Assembly: GCA_028066595.1 (NCBI GenBank)
Contig: JALCBJ010000004.1
Span: 49,935 to 113,934 of the forward strand
Origin: Thermoanaerobaculia bacterium
GTDB taxonomy: Bacteria; Acidobacteriota; Thermoanaerobaculia; Multivoradales; J023
Length of the DNA stretch: 64,000 nt
Reading direction: 5' to 3'
The first letter of the stretch is position 1, and each line of letters begins with the position of its first letter. Shown here piece after piece: positions 34,571 through 43,276 of the stretch. The notes under the pieces are model-generated. The model ran no database searches, had not been told where the DNA came from, and saw only the letters and a program-made list of their open reading frames with translations. The position numbers and the translations under genes were made by a program.

Positions 34571-35391
34571 GTCGCCCGATTCTGTTCATCTTCGTGGCTC
34601 TCGCGCTACTGCTTTACACCGACTTGCGCTGGTCAAAGGTCCGCGCTACGAGCGCCGACCCGGCCGAGCTCGGGTCGTCCGTCCACTACGACGATTGGAC
34701 CCGTACCCTGGAGCGCTTCGTCGACCACGAGGGTTTGGTCGACTATGAAGGCCTCCGCGAAGATCGGGCGGCTCTCGACCGCTTCGTCGATCGGGTCCAC
34801 CGTGTCAGTCCACGCAGCCACCCGCAGCTCTTCGACTCACAAGAGGAAGCCCTCGCCTTCTACATCAACGCGTACAACGCGCTCGTCTTCGCCGAGGTGC
34901 TCGATCTGTCGCCGGATGTCGACACGGTGTGGGGGCGCAGTGGCACGGGACTCAAGTTCTTCGTCCGCAACAAGGTGGTCGTCGGAGGCGAGAAGCTGAG
35001 TCTGAAGAAGCTCGAGGATGACTGGATCCGAGCCGAGTTCGGCGATCCGCGCATTCACGCGGCCCTCAACTGTGCCTCGGTGGGCTGCCCGCGGCTACCG
35101 CGGGAGCCGTTCTTGCCCGAGACCCTCGATGCCCAGCTCGACGCCGCCATGCGCGAGTTCGTGGCCAATCCGCGAAACGCCAATGTTTCCAGTGACGGAT
35201 CGAAGGTCTCGCTGTCGAAGATCTTCGATTGGTTCCGGGGCGACTTTCTCGATTTCGAACGCGCCCAGGGTCGCCCCGACTCGACTCTGGTCGACTACAT
35301 CAACCGCTACCGCGTCGAGTCAGAGCAGATCCCGACAGGAGCCGACGTTTCGTTTCCGGCCTACGACAAGCGCCTCAATCGGCAGGAGTGA
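34567..35391 (+). CDS. DUF547-like envelope protein
   Basis: This 274-residue protein has an N-terminal membrane anchor or signal (PILFIFVALALLLYTDL). The rest matches the DUF547 pattern: VDYEGLREDRAALDRF, then ALAFYINAYNALVFAEVLDL, and RIHAALNCASVGCPRLPREP, with the conserved Asn, Tyr, His and paired Cys. The biochemical role of the family is not established. It is translationally coupled to the MsrA-like gene, suggesting a shared envelope or redox function. Confidence 0.87.
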   Translation: MSRPILFIFVALALLLYTDLRWSKVRATSADPAELGSSVHYDDWTRTLERFVDHEGLVDYEGLREDRAALDRFVDRVHRVSPRSHPQLFDSQEEALAFYINAYNALVFAEVLDLSPDVDTVWGRSGTGLKFFVRNKVVVGGEKLSLKKLEDDWIRAEFGDPRIHAALNCASVGCPRLPREPFLPETLDAQLDAAMREFVANPRNANVSSDGSKVSLSKIFDWFRGDFLDFERAQGRPDSTLVDYINRYRVESEQIPTGADVSFPAYDKRLNRQE

Positions 35392-35400
35392 AGGCCGAGC

Positions 35401-35829
35401 TCACCGATCCGCGAGGCGATAGACGAACTTGTGGCCCGACCACACTTCATCGACAGCGCAGACCTTCACGTCGACGAGGCCCGTGGCGAGCCCTGCTGCA
35501 CGAATCTGGCCACCGTCGAGATCAGTCTCCACCCCCAGTTTCTTCGCCGCCTGCTTGGGCCAAGAGATCCACAAGGTGGCGTCTTTGGCGAGGGCTGATT
35601 TGGCGGCAGGAAGACTACGGTCCAGTGTCTCCCGGTCCGCAGCGAAGAGATGGATGAACTGCGCGCCTTCGCGTAGGCGGTCGGAATCCGACACGGTTTC
35701 GATCTGCGTGCCCTCCGGCAAGGGCTCGACGAGCTCGGCGTAGTTCGCCGGCCCGTTGATCAAGTACACGGTCGATCCGGGCTTGATTCCCAGCTTGCGC
35801 GCCAACGGTGTCTTGGAGTACCCGGCCAT
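35401..35829 (-). CDS. DUF3052-like protein
   Basis: This is a 142-residue soluble protein beginning MAGYSKTPLARKLGIKPGST, with a central stretch FIHLFAADRETLDRSLPAAK and the late ATLWISWPKQAAKK. The layout and the LWISWPK motif are characteristic of small proteins annotated as DUF3052, whose function is unknown. It converges with the DUF547-like gene, nine bases apart, and is single-gene. Residues near DEVWSGHKFVYRL close the domain. Confidence 0.8.
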   Translation of the reverse strand: MAGYSKTPLARKLGIKPGSTVYLINGPANYAELVEPLPEGTQIETVSDSDRLREGAQFIHLFAADRETLDRSLPAAKSALAKDATLWISWPKQAAKKLGVETDLDGGQIRAAGLATGLVDVKVCAVDEVWSGHKFVYRLADR

Positions 35830-36042
35830 CTGACCTCGCGTTTTCGACGTTTCCCGACAGAAGGTAGCGAGGGTATCAGCGCCGTCGTCAGAGGGTGTCG
35901 AGCTTCGCCCTGGATCTCGGACGTCCAGCCGACCGCGTCACCGCATCGAGCTGCGAAACGTTGCCGATCAGGCGAAGGTCGAGTGCGGCGGACTACGATA
36001 CAGTCAGGCGGTTTCAGATCATGCCTGCAATGGATCGCTGAC

Positions 36043-39000
36043 GTGAAGCTACTTCGCCAAAGCCGGCTCTTCTACCAGGGAGGCCACTCCGACAAGGTCT
36101 ATGAAGTGGACTTGGCGGAGCTCGACGACGACCGTTGTGTGGTCAACTTTCGCTACGGTCGTCGAGGTACCACCCTACGCGAGGGTACGAAGACGACGGC
36201 GCCAGTTTCGAGGGACAAGGCGGAACAGGTCTTCGACCGCTTGGTGGAGGCGAAGCGCAAGAAAGGATACCGGAGCGAAGGCGAACCGGCGCCCGAGGCC
36301 GAGCAGCAGGAGCCAGCAGACGCGGGGGCAAACTCGGACGCCATCCCCGTATTGCTGAAACGCCTCGAATCTACCCAGCCGGCCGGAGATCGGAAGAAGA
36401 AACGCTGGCGACGAAAGGCCGCCGAACCGCCGCTAGAACGTACGGTGTGGCGGCTCGGTGAGCGCCGGGCGAGAGCTGCCGTGGCGCCTTTGGCACGCTT
36501 GGCACGCGACGTTCTCGCCGCGGGCCAGGACGATGCATCCACCAACCTCCGCTACTGCCTGGCCTGGGCTCTAGGACGCATCGGTGATCCCGCGGCCGCG
36601 GACGTGGTGGATCAGCTGTCGCGAGACGAGGAGGAGGCGGTACGCCGCATCGCCTCCGAAGCCATGCGCGCCCTGCTACCCACCGAGGCGCGCTCGAAGT
36701 ACGTGGACAGCGTCGTCGACCACCTGCCGAGCGAGCTGGCTGCGGCCGTGCGCTCGGGCGACACCGACGGTACCTGGCACGCGCTCGAAGAAGTCGTCTC
36801 CGCCGCCGGGAGAGATCCAGCGCCGCTCGTGGTGATCGAGCAGCTCTACCTGGTCGACTCCTACCCCGCCGCACGCTCCGCAGTGCTCCGTTGGAGTCGC
36901 GTCGCACCCTTCACACCGCCGTTCTTCCGGCGGCTTCGCCATCTCTACAAGGCCGCGGAGTTTCGCCGCGATCCGGAGCTCTTCGGCTTGCTCGCCCATC
37001 GGATCGAGACCGAGGACTACGGTGTGTACAACCACGGATACTCCAACTCGACCTACTTCGATGGTCGTTGGATCCAGGTCTCCGAGGAGCTGGCGAAGGA
37101 TCGCCCACGGCGTGCCTTCTCGAGCCGCACCAAGGACTACCTGCGGTTGCGGTCGGCCCGCACCCTACGCCGGCTCGGAGAGTTGGGAGATCCGGACTTC
37201 GTCGACATGGCGGTGGGTGTGCTGCTGGAGTTTCGCGACGAGCACGCTCAGCGGGTGCGGGAGTCGGAACGCTACTACTGGAGTCAGCGAAGTACGATCC
37301 GGGTCGTCTACCCGGCCTGGTCGGCTTACCTGGCGTTCAATCTCGTGCTCCACCGCCACAGCCCACGCTTCGAGCTGCGACCACCCGGGCGCTACTGGTC
37401 GCTACGCGAAGGACAGACAGTCGACGCCACAGTTCCGGCGATACGCGAGGAGGCGTTTCCGTCCCTCTGGGATCGACGTCCCGAAGCCCTCGTCCACCTG
37501 CTGCTCCACAGCTGCTGCGCGCCCGTGCACGACTTCGCGGCCCGAGCCTTGAGATCCCACGAAGACGCGCTAGGTCGGCTCGAGCTCGGTCAGCTCCTCG
37601 GCCTCCTTCAGGCGCCCTACGAGCCGACCCAACGGCTCGGCCTCGACGAAGCCCGTCGGCGTCACCAGCCCGACGAACCGGATCTCGACCTGGTCCGCGC
37701 ACTTTTCGACTGTGGCCTCGCCGAGGCGCGCGGCGTCGCCGCTGAATGGATCGCCGCCCGCCCACAGAGCTACCTCGTCGAGCTCGACTTCATCATCCAC
37801 CTGCTATTCCATCCCCACGCCGATGTGCGCGCGGCGGGACGCTCCTCGGTCCTCGACAACACGTTGCCACCCCAGGTATCGCGGCAAGCACTCTTCGGGC
37901 GGCTGGTGGCCGAGCTGTTGGCACTGAAACCGGACGAGGCCGAGCCCTCCGAGCCTGTTGTGGATCGTTCGGAGGATGTCGCGCGGGAGGTCGTGGCCTT
38001 CGTTGCGCAGGCCTTTCACGAGTTGCTGCACGTGGTCGGTCTCGACGTCGTACGCGAGCTCCTCGCCCATTCCGTGACGGAAGTCCAGGAGCTAGGTGCC
38101 CGGGCTCTCGTGGATCACGAGATTCCCGCAGAAGAGCTCCCGGCCGAGCTATTCGAGACTTTGCTGGATTCGCCCGCAGAGCCCATTCGTGCATTGGCGG
38201 TACAACTCATCGGCCGGTTGCCCGAGGAGCGGATCACCGAGCGCGAGGAGTTGATCCTGTCGTTCTGTGTTGCCGAATCGGCGGCGGTCCGGCAGGCGGC
38301 GCGTCCGATTCTCGCGCGCCTGGCACCCGCCCATCCTAGCTTTGCGTCGGCTGTCGCAGCTGCGTTGGCAGTACGGTTGATGCGTAAGGAGCGCCACGAT
38401 GGGCTCTATGCCGACCTCGTGGCCATGGTGTCGGAAGACCTGCGACCGGCCATGGACTCTCTCAGCGCCGAGCTGACGTACCGGCTACTTCGCTCCGGCT
38501 CCTCCGGAGCCCACCGTCTCGGCGCACGCTTGCTGGCGCACTCGGTTTCCCTCAGCGACCTGTCGGTCCGCAAGATGGCTCTCTTGGCCCGACATGAGAT
38601 GAAAGACGTACGCGACGCAGTCTGGCAGCGTCTCGGCGCCGACCTGGAGCGCACGCGCAGCCACCTCGCGGACGCCCTCTTGGCCCTCGACGGTCCTTGG
38701 CCCGACAGCAGGGAGCAGGGTTTTGTCTTCTTTCGCGAGCACTTCGATGCCGAGGATTGGACGCCGCAGCTCCTCGTTTCGCTGTGCGACAGCGTGCGCG
38801 ACGACGTGCGGCAGTTCGGTCGCGATCTGATCCAACGCTTCTTCGTGGCGGACAACGGGCCCGAGTACCTACTGAAACTGAGCCAACACCCTGCCGCCGA
38901 CGTCCAGCTGTTCGCCACCCACTACCTCGAGCGCTTCGCCGCGGGTCGTCCGGATCGCATCGCCGAGCTGACCACTTACTTCACGACGGTTCTTTCCGCC

Positions 39001-39264
39001 GTTTACCGCGGACGTGTGGCCAAGGACCGTATCTTTGGTTTTCTGCGCGAGCAGGCCGTCGATCGCGACACAGCGGAGATCGTGCTACCGCTCCTCGAAC
39101 GGATCTCGCTGACGGTCGCGCTGGGCGATCGCTCGACCGTCGTCGAGATACTGAACGAGATTCGCCGCACCCATCTCGATCTGCCCAGCCTGCTGCGTCC
39201 TCGGCCCGCCGAGCTCCGGCCACCGCGCCGACAGACCAACGCCGCGGCCCCGGGTGCCGCGTGA
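36043..39264 (+). CDS. WGR-domain HEAT/ARM-repeat protein of the retron operon
   Basis: This is a 1073-residue protein. I place the start at GTG 36043 because the WGR domain begins at once (KLLRQSRLFYQGGHSDKVYE, then CVVNFRYGRRGTTL). An in-frame GTG at 35983 would add 20 residues without homology. WGR covers about residues 1-75; the same module binds DNA ends in PARP proteins. From about 95 to 1050 there are long arrays of HEAT/ARM-like helices (RYCLAWALGRIGDPAAADVV, EAVRRIASEAMRAL, RDDVRQFGRDLIQRF). The tail is basic. Its TGA shares one base with the ATG of the SWIM gene, so the two are co-translated. In retrons I recall as type XIII this is the 'ARM' partner. An effector or scaffold role is inference. 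Confidence 0.85.
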   Translation: MKLLRQSRLFYQGGHSDKVYEVDLAELDDDRCVVNFRYGRRGTTLREGTKTTAPVSRDKAEQVFDRLVEAKRKKGYRSEGEPAPEAEQQEPADAGANSDAIPVLLKRLESTQPAGDRKKKRWRRKAAEPPLERTVWRLGERRARAAVAPLARLARDVLAAGQDDASTNLRYCLAWALGRIGDPAAADVVDQLSRDEEEAVRRIASEAMRALLPTEARSKYVDSVVDHLPSELAAAVRSGDTDGTWHALEEVVSAAGRDPAPLVVIEQLYLVDSYPAARSAVLRWSRVAPFTPPFFRRLRHLYKAAEFRRDPELFGLLAHRIETEDYGVYNHGYSNSTYFDGRWIQVSEELAKDRPRRAFSSRTKDYLRLRSARTLRRLGELGDPDFVDMAVGVLLEFRDEHAQRVRESERYYWSQRSTIRVVYPAWSAYLAFNLVLHRHSPRFELRPPGRYWSLREGQTVDATVPAIREEAFPSLWDRRPEALVHLLLHSCCAPVHDFAARALRSHEDALGRLELGQLLGLLQAPYEPTQRLGLDEARRRHQPDEPDLDLVRALFDCGLAEARGVAAEWIAARPQSYLVELDFIIHLLFHPHADVRAAGRSSVLDNTLPPQVSRQALFGRLVAELLALKPDEAEPSEPVVDRSEDVAREVVAFVAQAFHELLHVVGLDVVRELLAHSVTEVQELGARALVDHEIPAEELPAELFETLLDSPAEPIRALAVQLIGRLPEERITEREELILSFCVAESAAVRQAARPILARLAPAHPSFASAVAAALAVRLMRKERHDGLYADLVAMVSEDLRPAMDSLSAELTYRLLRSGSSGAHRLGARLLAHSVSLSDLSVRKMALLARHEMKDVRDAVWQRLGADLERTRSHLADALLALDGPWPDSREQGFVFFREHFDAEDWTPQLLVSLCDSVRDDVRQFGRDLIQRFFVADNGPEYLLKLSQHPAADVQLFATHYLERFAAGRPDRIAELTTYFTTVLSAVYRGRVAKDRIFGFLREQAVDRDTAEIVLPLLERISLTVALGDRSTVVEILNEIRRTHLDLPSLLRPRPAELRPPRRQTNAAAPGAA

Positions 39265-40904
39265 TGCGCTTCGAGTACCGATACCACGGCTCGTCGGCGG
39301 TCGCCGCGACGCCCGGCGCCACATCGATGTCGTTCGTCCCCGACGCGTACCGCGAGCCTACGTATTTCGACGGCAAGCTGAACCTCAAGGTTCCGTTCCG
39401 CGAAGCGATCTCGGCACTTCATGCGGTGGTCGTCTCCGACCACCGCTTCCAAGCCCGCGACACGACAGCCTACAAGGAGTGGGCGGCGCAGCGGGAGTTG
39501 GAGGAGCTCGGCGAGCTGGCGGCCGGACAGGCAGAGGCCGCGGAACGCTACTCCGAGCTGGCCGCGGAGTTACGCACCCTTCGGGGACAGCGAAACGCGA
39601 TCATGGGTCCGTTCTACAAGGCTCAGCGCGAGTACTTCCAGTACCTCTATCGCAAGAACCGTGACTTCTGGTGGGTGCTCGACCCGGTGATCACCGTGCA
39701 TCCCGATCAGGTCTTTTTCGAGTGCTTCAGCCGCGACGAGTCGAGCTACGGTCGCCTCGGATGTGGCTATGAAGTCTTCGACCATCTCGGCGATCACGCC
39801 TGCGGTACCACCAACGTCGACTACTCGATGGCGCTCTACCAAGAGTTCCAGAAGATCCGCGGGTACAAGGAAACACGGCTGCAGGTCGACCCGAGCGGAT
39901 TCGAGGTGGAGACCACCGGCGATGAGGCCTATAAAGAGGTCAAGATCGACCTGCCGGAGAGCTGGGTTCGGGGCTTCCTCCAGGTGAGCTCCGCCATGAC
40001 CCTGCCCATGCGACGCCTCGAGTTGCACCCCATGGACGTGCACAACCTCTGCTTCCTGCTGCGCCGCAAGAAGGAGCGCAACGGCCCGAGATCGCTCCGC
40101 TTCCTGCTGACGGACGGCGAACCGGTACGTGTGCTCGTGGAACCCTGGAATCACGAGCTGATCTGTCCGCGCTCCATATACCAGGGGCAAGACGACGAGA
40201 TCCGCCTGTGGGGTCGGCGAAGACTCCATATCCTGGAACGCTTGATCCCGGTCGCGCGACGTTTCGTCGTCCACCTCCTCGGTACAGGCATGCCCTCCTT
40301 CTTCGTCGCGGATTTGGGGGACATGAGCTTCACACTCGGACTGTCGGGATGGACGCGGAACGATTGGTCGCGCGTCGGCAACTTCGACCTGATGGCCGCG
40401 CGTACGGAAGTGGACAGCGTCACCCAGCGGCGTGTCTTTGACGCCTTGCGCGAGACCTGGGTCGAAGACACGGACGATCTGGCCCTTCGCCTGCGACTCG
40501 ATCGAAGCGTTGTTCTCGGTGCACTCCAGGCCTATGCCCAGGCCGGCCGCGCCATCTACGATCTGGAACACCAGGCCTATCGCGTGCGGGAGCTGACCCG
40601 CGAGCCACTGCCAGTGGAGTCCCTGCGCTTTGCCAACGAGCGGGAAGCCGAGGCCTCGAAGTTGGTCGCGACCGTCGAGCCGCGGGTCGTCGAGGAAGCA
40701 CACGGCCGGCGCACGCTGGAAGCTGTGGTCGCAGACGGCCATCGCCAGCATCAGGTGCGAGTCCAGATCGATGCCGATGAGCGTCTGGTAGACGCCACCT
40801 GCGAATGCTCCTTCTTTTTCCGCAACAAGCTCTTCCAGGGCCCCTGCTGCCATATCTTGGCGCTGCGCATGGCCGACGCGCGCCGGCAGGGGTCCAGGAC
40901 ATGA
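39264..40904 (+). CDS. SWIM zinc-finger protein (WHSWIM-like) of the retron operon
   Basis: This is a 546-residue protein from ATG 39264; an upstream in-frame extension to 38697 runs through the previous gene and is rejected. The N-terminal part is helical and charged and the middle is mixed. A helical segment at about 392-437 (TQRRVFDALRETWVEDTDDL, LRLDRSVVLGALQAY) could be a winged helix. The C-terminus is a SWIM zinc finger with Cys513, Cys515, Cys528 and His530 in CECSFFF...GPCCHILALR. SWIM domains bind nucleic acid or protein. The a1 arm of the retron RNA begins 24 bases after its stop. Position and domains match the 'WHSWIM' component of type XIII retrons as I remember it; the mechanism is unknown. 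Confidence 0.85.
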   Translation: MRFEYRYHGSSAVAATPGATSMSFVPDAYREPTYFDGKLNLKVPFREAISALHAVVVSDHRFQARDTTAYKEWAAQRELEELGELAAGQAEAAERYSELAAELRTLRGQRNAIMGPFYKAQREYFQYLYRKNRDFWWVLDPVITVHPDQVFFECFSRDESSYGRLGCGYEVFDHLGDHACGTTNVDYSMALYQEFQKIRGYKETRLQVDPSGFEVETTGDEAYKEVKIDLPESWVRGFLQVSSAMTLPMRRLELHPMDVHNLCFLLRRKKERNGPRSLRFLLTDGEPVRVLVEPWNHELICPRSIYQGQDDEIRLWGRRRLHILERLIPVARRFVVHLLGTGMPSFFVADLGDMSFTLGLSGWTRNDWSRVGNFDLMAARTEVDSVTQRRVFDALRETWVEDTDDLALRLRLDRSVVLGALQAYAQAGRAIYDLEHQAYRVRELTREPLPVESLRFANEREAEASKLVATVEPRVVEEAHGRRTLEAVVADGHRQHQVRVQIDADERLVDATCECSFFFRNKLFQGPCCHILALRMADARRQGSRT

Positions 40905-40928
40905 CTCGACTCTGGAACAGGTTTCGGC

Positions 40929-41169
40929 CGATGCGGCGGGGCGCCGCGCCTCCAGGCGCCTTCCCTTGCAACCCGGTCGGCGGATCGCCGTCCATGCACG
41001 CTGCCCCTCCCTGCCTCACTGGTGTGCTCTCGACTATGCGGGGGCAGACCACCGGTGCGCATTGCGGTTTCAATGCCGTACATTCAATGGCGCACCGGTG
41101 GTCGCCCCCGCGGGGAGTTGAGCACCCCAGTCCCAAGAGGTCTTCGAAGGGTGGCGCCCCGCCGCATCG
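40929..41169 (+). ncRNA. Retron msr-msd non-coding RNA
   Basis: This RNA is the template and primer for the retron reverse transcriptase. The ends are a perfect 17-base inverted pair: a1 CGATGCGGCGGGGCGCC at 40929-40945 and a2 at 41153-41169. Three more pairs form beyond it if one C (40928) is bulged. The msr part follows a1 with small hairpins: GCGCC, TCCA, GGCGC at 40946-40959 and CGGCG, GAT, CGCCG at about 40979-40991. The msd part is the long hairpin at 41038-41111. This order (a1, msr hairpins, msd hairpin, a2, then RT) is the canonical retron arrangement. The exact branching G and the cDNA ends cannot be fixed from sequence. No open frame of note occupies this strand. Confidence 0.9.
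41038..41111 (+). ncRNA. msd hairpin (template for msDNA)
   Basis: Paired segments are GCGGGGGC (41038-41045) with GCCCCCGC (41104-41111), then ACCACCGGTGCGC (41048-41060) with its exact complement (41090-41102), then ATTG (41061-41064) with CAAT (41085-41088). They are interrupted by an AG/C internal loop and one bulged G. The loop spans 41065-41084. The inner GCATTG and CAATGC (41059-41064, 41071-41076) offer an alternative small hairpin. Confidence 0.88.
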
Positions 41170-41202
41170 CCGTATCTCTCCGCCGGATTCGGACGGCACG
41201 TC

Positions 41203-42795
41203 ATGAGCGACGACACCGCCACCGGCGTCCTGGATCTCGACGAACCGCCGAAAGATCGCAAGGAGCTCTGGGAGCGCATCCGAACCACCTCGCGGGACGA
41301 GGTGATCGCCGTCGAGATGATGCGCCTCGGCTTCTGGGACGAGCCGAAGAAGCCCAGTGCACCCACCAGACTCATCCGCCGCATGGGGGAGCTGCAGCGG
41401 GAGATGCGCGAGCTGGCCGATGTGGCGGCCGGTGTCGCCGACCACGAAGCAGCACTCCGGCGCATCCGCGAGAAACGGATGGCCGAAGCACGGCGGAAAC
41501 GAGTCGAGACGAGGGAGCGTCAGGAGCGCGAGCGCCGGGAGCGTGCCGAGGCCTGGAGGCAGCGCAGGCAGCGCGAGATCCTCTATCTCGGAGCCGGTGT
41601 CTCCGCCGGGCTCAGCCAGGCCGGTGACGATGAACGACGACGCGGAAACGACGCACGTCTCCGCGAGCACGGTCTTCCGATCCTGCACTCCGCAGGCGAC
41701 GTCGCTGCAGCGATGGAGATCGACCTCGGCGAGTTGCGATTTCTTTCGTTCCATCGAAGAGTCTCCGAGACCTCCCACTATCGTCGCTTCGAGATTCCCA
41801 AGAAGACCGGTGGGCGGCGCCTCATTTCGGCGCCCATGCCACGGCTGAAAGATGCTCAGCGCTGGTTGCTCGTCGAGGTCCTAGGCAAGGTAGAAGTGCA
41901 CCGGGCGGCTCACGGCTTCCTGCCGGGACGCTCCATCGTCACCAACGCCGAACCCCATGTAGGCCGGGACGTGGTGATCAATTTAGACCTGAAGGATTTC
42001 TTCCCCTCCATCACGTACCGGCGGGTGAAAGGAGTCTTTCGCGCCCTCGGTTACTGCGAGGAGGTGTCGACGATCTTCGGTTTGCTCGCTACCGAGCCCG
42101 ATGTCGATACCTTGGAGCTCGATGGCCGCGTTCTCCACGTCCACCGCGGCGAACGACATCTGCCCCAGGGCTCGCCAGCCAGCCCTGCGATCACCAACGT
42201 CCTCTGCCGCCGATTCGACCACCATCTCTCGGGTACCGCCTCGGTCCACGGCTTCGCCTACAGTCGCTATGCCGACGACCTGACCTTCTCCGGCTCGGGC
42301 GAGGCTGCCGCCAAGGTCGGCAACCTGCTACGGGACGTCCGGCGGGTGATCGACTTCCACGACCTCCGGATTCACGAAGGCAAGACCCGAGTCATGCGCA
42401 AGGGCCGACGTCAAGAAGTAACCGGCCTGACTGTGAATCGCGCGATCGGCGTCGATCGCAAGAGCCTGCGCAGGCTGCGCGCGGTTCTCTTTCAGATCGA
42501 GAAGGACGGTCCCGAGGGCAAGATCTGGAACGGTGTCGGCGGAGAGAGCGGAGGCGACGTGTTCTCGTCGCTCCTCGGATATGCCAACTTCGTACGCATG
42601 GTGGACCGTGCAAAGGGCGGCGTTCTGGTGGAACGGATCCAGTCGCTGCGCCGAAAGTACGATCATCAGATGCCGGTGACACCTCGCTATCCGAAGAAGA
42701 CACCGAGCTGGAAGCTGTCCCCAGACGGCGAGGGAACGGTAGTAGACACCAAGAAAGAAGAACGACGGCCGTGGTGGATGTTCTGGAAACGCTGA
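41203..42795 (+). CDS. Retron reverse transcriptase, Mx162-like
   Basis: This is a 530-residue retron RT. It carries the diagnostic region-X motif NAEPH at 248-252 (consensus NAxxH), the catalytic YADD at 356-359 and the region-Y VTG at 406-408. INLDLKDFFPSI and LPQGSPASPAITN form RT motifs 3 and 4. About 170 residues precede the RT fold: a charged coiled-coil (RRIREKRMAEARRKRVETRE) leading into LYLGAGVSAGL and a helical domain. The same layout, including an LGAGV block, is known to me from Myxococcus Mx162 RT. It primes on the 2'-OH of an msr guanosine and copies msd. The gene starts 34 bases after a2. It is the last plus-strand gene of the unit and faces a convergent gene. Confidence 0.96.
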   Translation: MSDDTATGVLDLDEPPKDRKELWERIRTTSRDEVIAVEMMRLGFWDEPKKPSAPTRLIRRMGELQREMRELADVAAGVADHEAALRRIREKRMAEARRKRVETRERQERERRERAEAWRQRRQREILYLGAGVSAGLSQAGDDERRRGNDARLREHGLPILHSAGDVAAAMEIDLGELRFLSFHRRVSETSHYRRFEIPKKTGGRRLISAPMPRLKDAQRWLLVEVLGKVEVHRAAHGFLPGRSIVTNAEPHVGRDVVINLDLKDFFPSITYRRVKGVFRALGYCEEVSTIFGLLATEPDVDTLELDGRVLHVHRGERHLPQGSPASPAITNVLCRRFDHHLSGTASVHGFAYSRYADDLTFSGSGEAAAKVGNLLRDVRRVIDFHDLRIHEGKTRVMRKGRRQEVTGLTVNRAIGVDRKSLRRLRAVLFQIEKDGPEGKIWNGVGGESGGDVFSSLLGYANFVRMVDRAKGGVLVERIQSLRRKYDHQMPVTPRYPKKTPSWKLSPDGEGTVVDTKKEERRPWWMFWKR

Positions 42796-42838
42796 AGCGA
42801 ATCGAGCTTCGAGCCCGAAACCCGATGCACGCAGAACC

Positions 42839-43276
42839 TCAGCTCGGAGCAGTCGTCGACAGAGACAACAGACGCTCCAGGCCGTGGACCAGGGCACCGG
42901 CGAAGCAACAGTAGATGCTCATTCGCACGATCGGCCGCTCGACCTCGCCTGCTGCCGTCTCGACGTAGAAACCGAAGAGGAAACCTGCAAACGCAGCGAA
43001 CAGCAGGCCGGAACCAAGCCACTGGATCGCTCGGCCCGCGAGCCCGCTCGATCGGCCCAGGTGCAAACCGAGCACGAAGTGCAGCAGTGCGCAGAACAGC
43101 AGGTAGATATGAGCGGAGCGAAACAGCGCCCGAGGTCCATCAGCCATGCCGACGAGATGATCCAGCTGGTGGTGCATGAACTGACCCGTCGCGGCGAAGG
43201 CCAGGAGACCCGCAATTCCTACGAAGAGGTGCGCGACTTGTAGCAGGTATCGTGGTTCCGTCGTCGACTCGCTCAT
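42839..43276 (-). CDS. Four-helix membrane protein
   Basis: This is a 145-residue integral membrane protein with about four hydrophobic helices (LFVGIAGLLAFAATGQF, AHIYLLFCALLHFVLGL, GSGLLFAAFAGFLFGFYV, MSIYCCFAGALVHGLERLL). Histidines at the helix ends (HHQLDH, AHIY, LHF) are reminiscent of haem- or metal-binding membrane proteins, but I do not recognise a family. Its ATG overlaps the stop of the DinB remnant (ATGA), so it is the last gene of the SRPBCC-ArsR operon. Confidence 0.7.
   Translation of the reverse strand: MSESTTEPRYLLQVAHLFVGIAGLLAFAATGQFMHHQLDHLVGMADGPRALFRSAHIYLLFCALLHFVLGLHLGRSSGLAGRAIQWLGSGLLFAAFAGFLFGFYVETAAGEVERPIVRMSIYCCFAGALVHGLERLLSLSTTAPS

Noticed and set aside
38697-39263. 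N-terminal extension of the SWIM gene
   Set aside because: It reads in another frame through the WGR-HEAT coding sequence. ATG 39264 overlaps that gene's stop in the way typical of coupled genes.
41038-41111. msd hairpin as a transcription terminator
   Set aside because: No T-tract follows, it is too long and interrupted, and it lies between a1/a2 arms directly before a retron RT.
39570-41778. Two minus-strand open frames (39570-40853 and 40420-41778) crossing the retron RNA
   Set aside because: Both are antisense to the SWIM and RT genes with no family motifs; the conserved RNA stems explain the gap better.
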